From Deinandra increscens subsp. villosa (Eukaryota; Streptophyta; Magnoliopsida; Asterales; Asteraceae), in contig JBCNJP010000006.1 of the NCBI GenBank assembly GCA_039602395.1, forward strand, positions 40,449,279 to 40,513,278: 64,000 bases of DNA, written 5' to 3'. The position numbers and the translations under genes were made by a program. The notes beneath the pieces are model-generated. The model was not told the DNA's origin. It was given only the letters and a program-made list of their open reading frames with translations, and searched no databases. Positions 44,221 through 54,229 of the stretch are shown here, piece by piece (positions within the stretch are counted from its first letter, which is position 1; each line of letters starts with the position of its first letter).

Positions 44221-46880
44221 GGTGAATAAAAACCCTAAGTTTCTTTTACAACCTCGCCTACATAACAAAAGGTTGAGTTCATTTTATTTCAATTCTCGTT
44301 CAAACACAACACACAACCCGCTCCCTCTCTCTCTCTCGGCGAACCTCCGGCGACCGTCCCCTTCCACCGCCGACCTCCGATTTCTTCCCATTCGATCACT
44401 GAAATCTGACACCATTAGGTCAGTCATTTAGTCAATTTTTAGGTTAATCGAGAGTTTTATGGTTCGGTCCTAAGTGTTCTTGAGGCCGTCGGTTCGTGTA
44501 ATCCATTTAGGGTTCTTATTATAGTTTCGGTTGTTGGATTTACATATTAGGATTCATTCTACTGCTCCTTTTTCTTCCCACTTCACCGATTTGAGGTAAT
44601 CAATTCTAAAAGTTGTTAAGGTCTATACATGAACAGGGTCGAAATCCTCAATAAATTGAGAGCTTTATTTTACAAATGTGTGTTTGTTTGGAATCTAAAC
44701 TAGTTTGAGAATGTTAACTATGATACAAACTTGTCAATTGATTGAAACCTATTGCTTGCTTTATGCTATGTAGTTTGTGTTTGATCTTGAAGCCTTGTTT
44801 TGAATAATTCACTGTTAATCTCTCAATTTGTTAAAATTCTGAACTGTGAATGAGATGTTTTGATTATGGGTGTTCCAAAACACTAATGTGTTGCATTAGG
44901 ATGTTTCTAAATTCAATCCGGGTTTCAAAAGCTTCAAAATTGAAAGCTAAACTGGACTTTGTCTTAGTTTGACCCGTTAAGGAAATAAGTTGAATTTTTA
45001 GAACAATCCATGTTAAAATTTTAAACTTTTGAAAAGAAACAAAAATAATGAGTTTAGTATATAGTTTAAGCCCTAAATGAGATAAACTTGATGTAAATCT
45101 CATCCTTTTGGTTCAAATGGTGAATTTTTCTCAAATTTTATCCATGACCAAAATTGGACATTAAATGGTAACAATTGTTGCTTTTATGTTGCTTTAAGAA
45201 TAAAATTGACCAAATTAACAACATAAAGGCTACTTTTGACCATCTTGTTAGATTTCTTCCTTTCAATTGAATTTCACTGGATATGCAACTTAAATTGATA
45301 AAATAAGTCAAGTTCTGGACTTTAAATTGTCTAACATAGGTTTGAACTCAATATAGGTTAAATCTGCAATGTTTGACTAGCTTAGTCTTGACTTGGTTTT
45401 TGACAAATGCTAGCATAGTTGACTTTTTAAGTCAAATCTTGTGTAATTCACTCTTGTTTAATGAATTTGACCCTATTTAGGATGTGTGTGGCTTTCAATA
45501 AATTGTTTAATAAATTTTGCCTGATTTAATAACAGATTCTGTCCAGAAACACTACAAGATTACCTTGTCTCTTACATTGATCTTAGCTCAAATTAGATCA
45601 TCAGAGAGGTATGTTTCATGAATTCTTGGCAATTTCTATACAACTATTGAGCTACACAGGGGCAATTTATTAAACTCCTTCAATCAGCCTGAATACCCTT
45701 AGTCAAGTTTCTAATCTGAGTATCATTGATCACAAACAGGATCAAGCTTTGAACCTGTTGATTTCTAGATATTTCTTAATTAGATCTTAGCAAACATTAG
45801 ATCTTCTTTGAGGTATGTCTTCTAATCTCTAATAAATTATTGTTCTGTCTATTCTGGTGGATTGTCCTACTTGATTTTTATGCAATAATTCAATAAGACT
45901 CATGAAATAGGACTTAGCATGCTAAATTTTCTGCATTTCTATGTAAGGTTTACAATCATACCTGATTTAATGAAACAACATGCATTTTAGTCATTATACT
46001 ATGAGTCATTATCTTTTATTCTAAATAAATGGTTAGGATAGAAACTATTGAAGCTCATATCACACTTATACGAAAATAAATGCTAGCAAGGTTAGAATTT
46101 AGGGCTGATTATTCATATTTGCCTCTGACCTTGATGATGATGCTAAGTATCTGATATTGAATGCTTCATGTTCCTTTACTTGACTTTATCTAACTTTGGT
46201 TATGTGATTTAAGCATGATAGAACTTCATACATGTATTCAGATTCATCATTTGACATCTTGTATGGGCTTAAGCGGAACTTTTCATTTTACACACACACA
46301 AGTAGTTAAATAGAATATATGTGTTAGTAAGTGTCTCAAAGTGCTCAAATCATACTGAATTAAGAAAATGTGATTCAAGAATTCAGTTTGATCCCAAATA
46401 AATATCTTCAATTGTGAAAAACTCAAGTTTAGGGGGAATCACTTCTTGATTCCTCTTGAGCTTATTGAGTCATTTGAGTCAAAATGTTGAATTTTTAACA
46501 AGAGTCCACTCATTTGAGTGAAATTTTTACACAAATTTCTCAAATTCTATCATAATTTGCCTTTACTTGTGTTTTTCATCAAATAAACATCACACAACAT
46601 TCTTGAGTCAAAATCAACCTTGTCATTAGCCAAATCAACATTTACAATAAAAGTTACTATTTCAAGGGAAATTGCTGGAATTTGGGTCAAAGTCACTATT
46701 ATACTTTGTTGAACTAAATTGATCAATTTTTGAAGAAATTTGAGCCTATGCCTTGAGTAAATTTCTTTTATATCTGTGTAGGTTATTTTGAAAAGCTCTG
46801 TCACTATCACGAATTTAGTGTGACATGACATTCATTTGACCTGTCAAATTTGATGTAATCATGTGATTTCTTATGTGCAG
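44221..46880 (+). promoter_or_regulatory. Putative promoter, leader and 5' UTR intron of accessory ORF B
   Basis: After the GGCGA array come GAATAAAAACCC (44223), then a pyrimidine-rich stretch with CTCCCTCTCTCTCTCTC and CGGCGACCG (44310-44380), like a plant 5' leader, and a donor-like ATTAG-GTCAGT (about 44415-44425). Some 2.4 kb of T-rich, gene-free sequence ends TTTCTTATGTGCAG directly at the ORF's ATG (46881). This reads as a leader exon and a 5' UTR intron. Splice use is inferred, not shown. Confidence 0.4.
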
Positions 46881-49800
46881 ATGGCTCCCAGACAGAAAGG
46901 AGCAGCCAATGCCCCTTTGGATTTCTCAAAATATCACAATCAATACTGTGAAATCAACAGAAGCTGGACTTATGCAAGACAATATGAACAAGCTTTCAGA
47001 ATCCTAGAAAACTCAAACTGGATCACTAGTATCCCGTTGGAGCCTGTCATAAGCTCGGGTATAATAAATAACTTCTGGATCAACGCCAACACATTCGTTG
47101 CTGACAATGGTTCCAAGTATATCAGATCAAGGATTCAAGGGTTGTATGTTGAAATCAATTAAGAAAAGGTCCGAGAAGTGCTACAACTAAATGATGCACT
47201 TTGTCCTGTTTCTTTTTCAAAAGAAGAGTGGCAAGAACGATCCTCATGATGGGATACCAAGGAGATCTTTCGGTGACTACGAACGAGAAAATAAAGAAGA
47301 CATTATTCCGGATAACTGGAAGTGTATCATCACTTTCTTCATTTCAACTTTTGCTCTAAGAAAGTCAGGGACTGATGACTTCGTGGAAGAAACTGCTTGG
47401 GCTCTACATGGTTTAGCCTCCGGTGCCGATTTCAACCTCTCCGGGCAAATAATCGAATGGATGGACTACAACCTTCATCCCACTAGAAAATCTGAGAAAT
47501 TTCTAATGTATCCCAGATTCATACAAGCCATTCTTGATCATTATTGCCCGAACTTGCAAAAGACAGAACCCTACTTGGTTCCTAGGAGGACGGTACCTGG
47601 TTCTTACACGCGTTACCAGATTGGTCGTTATGATGGACCCGAAGTTCCATTTTTCCCAAACATGATTGAGGGAATTGATGTTGATAATGATATGGATGAA
47701 GATCAAAGAAATGATGAAGCTGATGCTGAAATGGCAGATGCCAGTGCTACTGAATCTGATAATAATACAGCAAATCTCCAAGATGATCATCCAATAAATT
47801 CTCCAATTCATGATGACCCTATGCCCTCAGATGATGAAGACTGAGCTTCATCCAAAAATGCATCTGAATCAGACAAATCAGGAGATGAAAATGTAGAGTC
47901 TGGTAGTGAAGATGATGCGTCTGGAAATAATAATGAAAATAACTCAAATGCTTCAGTATCCAAACCCGAATCTGGGTCAAGATTCCAACCTGGATCTGAA
48001 TCAGGTTCTGACTCTAATAGTTCAGATGCTAGGGGTCCCAAAAGAAAGAAAATAAAAACAAGAGAACCAACCCAAGTTAGTGAACAACCTGAAGCTTCAA
48101 GTCATAAGAAGCAAAAGAAAATAAAGTCAGGGCAAGCTCAGGATGACATCTCATCAAATTCCTCAAAAGCTGATTCACCTGAGCAAGGATCAGCCTCATT
48201 TATACTTGAGGGAGATGTTAGGCCTGACTATAATAGAGAGTCAAGATCAAAGTACGCTCAAGAATGAAAGAAGCTTGAAATAAGAAGAGGGCCCGTTTCT
48301 GAAACTAGAACTGCTGCTGATATGTAAACACCAGCACAACCTGAACCAGACGTCTTTGAGCAACAAAGAAATCAATATGCTCCCGTCACCGCTACTGAAG
48401 CTACAATTCAAGATATTGACGCCACTGCTAAAATTAACATCACAAGCTTGGATCCATTAACTCAAGTTGAGTCTCAGCTTATTACAACTGCTCCTGCTCA
48501 AGAAATTGTATCCAGGGCAGATACTTCTTTTGTTTATCAAGAGGTTTTCTTGGAACAAAATCTTGATGTCTCTGACATCTCTGCTGCTAATAAGCTTAAA
48601 GAAGCAAATGACAAGAGAAAAGAACAGGATCAAGAGCTTCTAAAAGCGAATGAGAAAATAAAAGAGAAGGTAGAAGAAATTGAAAGACTGTAGAGGTTAT
48701 TAGCTGAAGCTCTCCAAAATAATCAAACTGCCAGAGCCAATAATGATGATGATGATGAGGGTGGTAGTGGAAGTGGTAATCAAGGTGATGATCGGATGCT
48801 AGAACAGGCTCCCTCTGCTGAACACATTCAACAAAATAAAGAGCCAAGTCCAAACCAAGTTGGCATTGCCTCTGAAGGAAAAAATCTTCCCATTGACACA
48901 GAACAAGATATAGATGATACTCATCTTGCTGATTTCCCATCCGATGACAATGAATCTTCTGAATCGGAAGTTGATATTTCCTATGGCGACAAGTTTCTAA
49001 ATGATGAACCAAATGATGAAGAGGAAGATGAAATATACCAATCGGTAATAAGCCTGGTGCCACCTCCTGAGAATATCAAACTTCCGAGATTCTCCAGAGC
49101 TGCACTTGAAATAAATCAATCATCTTCAGGAGAGATCCTTGCTTTAACCATGGGTGAACCAGATGCACCTCCTGTCATTCCTGAAATGTCATTGCAACTC
49201 CAGTTGGCTCCTCCAGTACAACATCCAATAAGCATGGTTATGCCTGCAACTGCTATATCTGAGATTTCTGAACAACTAAAACACATGCATGTTGAAAGTG
49301 AGTTCTTAGATCTTGGAAGAAACGCGTTTCAGGAATTCTATGCAAACACTCTTGCTACTGATCCTAGCAGCCGAAGCGTAGTAGTTGTTACTGAAGAAGA
49401 AGTTGAAGCCAAAGAAGCATTGGAGATTCAACCTCTCAGTATGATTCCAGATGATATCTTCAATGATATAAGTTTGGCTGAGCGTCTGAAGAATCTTATT
49501 TATGACTCCAGTGCTACAAACTTCATAAACCTGGAGTTTACAACTGACGATGAATATGACGAGGAGATCATTTATGAAATCAAAGACGAACCAGTTAAGA
49601 TTGTATCTCCAACTCATCCGAGATCTGAACCTGTGGTAAGTGTTCCTCAAACTATAGATGATGTTGACATGACATCAATCCCTTCACCAGTTCATCATTC
49701 AGAAGAAGATCAAGTAAATCAGGAAGGATCTCATCCCAACCTTTAGTGCCAGAATCTACTGAAACCACCACTGGTGCTACAAATGAAACTGTTCAAATTC

Positions 49801-51659
49801 ATCCAATAACAACTGCTAGTGGTGGTCAAACTACAAATAATCCGGCCTCATCACAAGAAGCTGGTCCTTCTGGTAGACCTGACAAAGGTAAAAGGAAACT
49901 GACTCCTAAAGAGATTTACGAACAGAAAATGGAAAAACAAATAAAGAAGGAAGAATCTATCAGAGCTGCAAAGGAAGAAATAATTCTTGAGAGGAAGCTG
50001 GATGAGATTGCCAGACAAGAGGCTATCAGAAAATTGACTGAATCCAGCCGTCCTCAATCGAAAATTGGCCCTAGTTCAGAAAACTTTGAGCAAAATGATC
50101 AAAACACAGATCAGAGAGAACCTAGAATAAGAATAATCCCCAACTTAGCTGGAGACAATGTTGATCCGTCTGACACATCAGAAATTGCAAAATATGTCAG
50201 AGAGCTCATATCTCGTGGGATTCCACTATCCTACTTGATGACTCTCATGGATGCACAGCTAGTTGAACTATATACCGACGAGCAAGATATGGCGAAACAT
50301 TTCTACAACTACAAACTTGCAGATAAGCTTACTGATCCTCGAGCAAATCCCTTTGCTGATACCGATAAAAAGTTTGAATATGTGCAATTCAACGACAATC
50401 TGCGGGAAAAGATCTGAGAGATGCATGCTCAGTATATGCCTCCACCTCCTGACATCTTTGATCATGTTTCACCTCCACCCAGTCCCACTACAGCTATGCT
50501 TGGTGTTAACCAAATGACCAAAAGAGAGTTGCAGAACTTTCTAGACGGGCGTGGATATGCTCTCAAAAGCTATAGCAGAAAGCAGCTACCTGGTCTACAG
50601 AAAATGGTCAAAAACCATATTATTGAAGAAAATAAGAAGGTCAAGCATCAGCAAGATGAACGAGAAGCAATAAGGGTAGAGGAACACCGAAGGAAGGAAG
50701 CCCCTATCTTGGTTGACGACTGGAAGGAAATGGCACCTTATCGGAAAGCCTTGGTGCAGTTCACTACTAAAAAGCTCAAAGATATGCCTCCTAACGTCGA
50801 ATCCGATGATGGGATGAAAATCCTTGGTTGGAAATATGATCATGAGTTTAAGGTATTTATTGTCAAACGCAGAAATGGATTTGTACAATTCTTTGACAAC
50901 ATAAGAGACCTTCTAAATCTGTTCTCTTGGGAGTTGAAACAACTTAGGTGGCGACAGCTGATCAACCACTCAAATGATCCAGTGGGTAGAGATGTTGAAG
51001 AACAAATAAAATCCATCTACAACGTTAGTTCTACTCGCCCCCTCAAAACAGAGAAAAAGAAGTACAAAACTTTCAGAAGGCAGAGAGTTGTGGTCCCACA
51101 TAAGGTCATGTACAAAAGTATCAGCAAGGATTTGATTACAAAGAAAATAAAGGGAGATCAGAAAAGCAACCCAATAAGATGTTGGTATTACAGTGGAGAC
51201 ACTCATGAGTTGGTCATTGAAAGGGAAGACGGTGATACAATAAGGCTCTTCGCTGCAAATGAACTGAGACTGCTGCATAGAAGTTACCTTAAATGGTGAT
51301 TCTACAGTCGCCTGGACACCATACCTCGAAGGCTTAGGCCATACGAGATAGTGTATGCAAACTACTTCGGTTTGTTTCTAAGGTGGTGGTGCTAGGAGTG
51401 GATTGCTTCCGGGAAGATGACAACGGAAAGCCTAAGTACCTTGAAATACTGGGTCATGGGTGGTCACGGGATTTGCTACCTCTCCCGTGGTCGTGAAAGG
51501 ATGTTGGAGATGTGGCACTATTCTGACTTGAAGAAGTTCGCTCGAGAAGAGCTTTGGATACTGTACGAGGCACATATCATGTGCTTAGATGATCGATACA
51601 GGAATCTTGCACGCAAATACTGGAGGTTCTTGCTAAAGCTGCTTGGACAACTCAGATAG
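46881..51659 (+). pseudogene. Element S accessory ORF (about 1,590 codons)
   Basis: Same family as the ORF at 5687. Start ATG at 46881 (MAPRQKGAANAPLDF). N-terminal domain: GIINNFWINANTF, IPDNWKCIITFF, FNLSGQIIEWMDYN, FLMYPRFIQAIL. Then acidic Ser/Asp/Glu-rich linkers, basic GPKRKKIK (48035), coiled coil (LLKANEKIKEKVEEIERL, 48640-48690), EIYEQKMEKQIKKEES with charged helix (49905-50000), and C-terminal GWKYDHEFKVFIVKRRNG (50826-50880) and WYYSGDTHELVIEREDG (51181-51234), then GQLR before TAG. No signal peptide or membrane helix. Lesions: TAA 47160, frame shifts near 47230 and 49744, stops at 47842, 48265, 48325, 48691, 50415, 51297 and 51393. The PPT is 35 bp downstream. Function unknown; chromatin, RNA or particle roles are all possible. 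Confidence 0.72.
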
Positions 51660-51694
51660 TTGTCAGTTTTTCTTTTCTATGTTTGTATTACCAC

Positions 51695-51707
51695 CAAAGG
51701 GGGAATA
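51695..51707 (+). other. Polypurine tract of element S
   Basis: AAAGGGGGAATA immediately before the 3' LTR start TGTAAGATC. Confidence 0.8.
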
Positions 51708-52572
51708 TGTAAGATCTTTGTAGGGTTGGTGGCAACTCAAACATAGTATCCTTAGTATTTGTGCTCAAATTCTAAATCTTTCACTTTAACTTGTATTTTG
51801 TACTTGGACAATTCTCTTAATGCTTATGATAATCACTCAAGTGTTTTATGTTTTGTGTTTCATATGTAATGTCTTAACTTGTGTTGATTATTGATATTGA
51901 AGAAATTGCCCTTGTACATTTCATTTGCAGTGTGAAAGTCTGAATCCAAGTTCTGGGTCATTTCATGATAATCTACTTGGCTAATGTTAATAATTGTATG
52001 TGTCTTCGTAATAACAACCCTTAGTGATTCAATAATGATAATTGACATTTCCGGAGTGTACTTAGTGATTTCTGAACATTCTTGGCGACCTCACCAAGAA
52101 TGTTGGCGATCTGGACTTTGCACTTGGCGATCTGGTGGTTTACTCTTGGCGACCTCGCCAACCCTTGGCGAGCTCACCAAGTCTTGGCGACCTCACCAAG
52201 GCTTGGTGAGCTCACCAAGTGGTCTTGGCGATCTCAGCATTAGCCTTGGCGATCTCATAGTTGTTCTTGGCGATCTCGTTAGTCTGATGTCATAAAATTC
52301 ACTAACTTCAATAACATTCTCTTGATTACAGTGCAATCACGACCTGTGCTATCTCCAGTATAAATAGCAACATGGAAATACCCTAGAATAAGCACCTGGA
52401 CAGCTGTTTGAATAGAAAGAGCACTTGTGTGTGAAAACCCACGTGTTCTTGAGTTTCAGGCATGAAATCTAAGGATTTCAACAAGCAAACAACATTATTT
52501 GGTCATAGATTCATGATTTCCGCACTTGGATCTGTGTATTGGATGAGTAAAGGCTCCAAATTGGTCCTGACA
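51708..52572 (+). repeat. 3' LTR of element S
   Basis: 865 bp, TGTAAGATCTTT ... GTCCTGACA, followed by the AACTC duplication at 52573-52577. GGCGA array 52080-52290, TATA 52359-52366. It lacks two array units present in the 5' LTR and has about 35 bp extra near 52493-52530. Confidence 0.9.
52359..52366 (+). promoter_or_regulatory. TATA box of element S 3' LTR
   Basis: TATAAATA in CCAGTATAAATAGCAAC, the same context as in the 5' LTR. Confidence 0.55.
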
Positions 52573-52577
52573 AACTC

Positions 52578-52923
52578 ACGCGTGCGTGTAAGCAGGACAA
52601 ACTTAATTTGGAAACCATGTGATTAGGGTCACCGAAGCATGGCGGACAAAAGATGTTGATGGGATTAAACATGCCAATTAAACATATGATGCTTAACCGA
52701 TCCCGTACTTCTAGAAGTTGCAAAGGGTTGCAATTGTCAAACGTTGACTACCTTGTTGATTTGATAAACGGGATAAAGGTCACCTAACCGATTATGAAAA
52801 TGCAACGTTGGATTCTAGGATTTAAATTATTAATTGTCTAAGAGACATAAAAGGGCATTAATAAATTTAAATTAATATTGATTTCGAAAATACTAAAACA
52901 TGAACTTGTGATAAATTTTGTAG
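52578..52923 (+). other. Element B leader (right of element S)
   Basis: Non-coding 5' leader of element B, ending TTTTGTAG-ATG. It contains a copy of GGGATAAAGGTCACCTAACC at 52770-52789, also present twice left of element S. No clear primer site seen. Confidence 0.45.
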
Positions 52924-53396
52924 ATGGCCAATAATAATGACGCAAACCCCCACCCATCCACCACCTATCGTTAAGATCCATACTAGACAAAAATCTTCTC
53001 AACCAAGACAACTTTGTGGATTGGTATCGTAACTTGAGAATTTTTCTGAAGCAAGAAAAGAAGTCTTATGTGTTGGACGATCCTATCCCCGACGAACCCG
53101 ATGTTAAGGACATTGAGGTCTATGAGGATTGGGTGAAATACACTGAAGACCTCGTGTAAGTTTCTTGCATCATGCTAGCGAGTATGATTCCCGAACTCCA
53201 AAAAGATTTGGAGATGCTCGGGGCATATGACATGATAACCCAATTAAAGGAAATATTCCTTCAAAAGGCAAGGGTTGAGCGCTTCGAAATGGTTCGAGCA
53301 CTCCATGCATCTCGTATGGATGAGTCACAATCTGTTTCATCTTATGTGCTCAAGATGAAAAGCCACATTGATCACCTTGAGAGACTTAATTGTCCC

Positions 53397-53725
53397 TGTT
53401 GATACATGGTTCCTGATCGTCATGTGGAGTATCGAGAACAAGACGGATCGTACAAGTTTAGGGTTGGCCGAACCTTGGCCGAACTCCAGGTTCGGAGCCG
53501 CCGAGGCTTGGCCGAACCTGAGGTTCGGCCAGTCGTATTTCCAGCCTATAAATATGTTTGTCTTGTATAGATTCAGTAGCTTTTCGTGTCATACATTCTC
53601 TAAGTGTACTCTGTGGTCTCTGTGGTTAATACAAAGCTTGTTTGTATTTACTCTCTGTGTTCTTACTCGTTATACTTTGATTTCACATCGACTAAGTAGA
53701 AGATCCTCACGCTCAAGCAATTTCA
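53397..53725 (+). mobile_element. Solo LTR, 329 bp, in element B gag
   Basis: Starts TGTTGATACATGG and ends GCAATTTCA, with GTCCC duplicated at 53392-53396 and 53726-53730. Removing it restores adjacency of the conserved gag blocks. U3 has GGTTCGG palindromes, the best a near-perfect inverted repeat with 11-bp arms and one central base at 53509-53531; TATAAATA follows at 53547. Confidence 0.88.
53547..53554 (+). promoter_or_regulatory. TATA box of 329-bp solo LTR
   Basis: TATAAATA 16 bp downstream of the 11-bp-arm palindrome. Confidence 0.5.
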
Positions 53726-54229
53726 GTCCCATCTCAAATGAGTTGGCTACGGATTTGATCCTCAACTCATTATCCAAGAAGTGTGAACCGTTTGTTTTAA
53801 ACTACAACATGAATGGTTGGGATAAGACCATTCCGGAACTTCATGGAATGCTCAAAATGGACGAGTAAGGGATGGGCAAAAACGGTTTTGCCTGTTCTTA
53901 CGATCAATGAGGGTGGCAACAAGAAAAGGCCTCACTCAAATTCTACGGCAAATGTTGCCAAAGGAAAGGGGAAGGGTAAGAAAGAAACCTCAAAACCAAA
54001 GGTAAAGAAGCAAAATGTTGCTACGAATGATCCATGCTTTGAGTGTGGAGAGATAGGTCATTGGAAGAGGAATTGTCCCACCTATCTCAAAGAAGTGAAG
54101 GCAAAGAAGGATGCCGGTGAAACCTCGGGTACGATTTTCATGCTCGATATTGAGCTTAATGCTATTTCTTCTAACACATGGGTATTGGATACCGGATGTG
54201 GAACTCATATTAGTAATTTGTTATAGGGG

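Larger units (their letters stand above)
11927..52572 (+). mobile_element. Element S: full-length Sirevirus-like copia, with nested insertions
   Basis: LTRs at both ends (11927-12799 and 51708-52572) in the same orientation, flanked by AACTC at 11922-11926 and 52573-52577. Order: LTR, PBS, gag, protease, integrase, RT, RNase H, long spacer, accessory ORF, PPT, LTR. The span is 40.6 kb; without the Tekay insertion (19762-37721), the solo LTR (38401-42137) and their duplications the element is about 18.9 kb. Sirevirus-like placement rests on two gag-region zinc knuckles and the ORF after RNase H. All frames carry stops, so it is no longer autonomous. Confidence 0.85.
52924..54229 (+). pseudogene. 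Element B copia gag, split by a solo LTR
   Basis: Gag of a non-Sirevirus copia lineage (group not determined). ATG at 52924 (MANNNDANP), a frame change near 52970, then LNQDNFVDWYRNLRIFLKQE, VKDIEVYEDWVKYTEDLV with stop at 53157, then LASMIPELQKDLEMLGAYDM and ESQSVSSYVLKMKSHIDHLE. A 329-bp solo LTR interrupts codons at 53397. The gag resumes SNELATDLILNSLSKK, MNGWDKTIPELHGML (stop 53866, frame change) and ends with basic linker and knuckle CFECGEIGHWKRNC (54036-54077), then protease N-terminus WVLDTGCGTHIS (54180-54215). Confidence 0.85.

Noticed and set aside
46881..51659. Host gene reading of the accessory ORF
   Set aside because: It lies between RNase H and the polypurine tract inside one target-duplication-bounded element, and a relative has the same position in element A.
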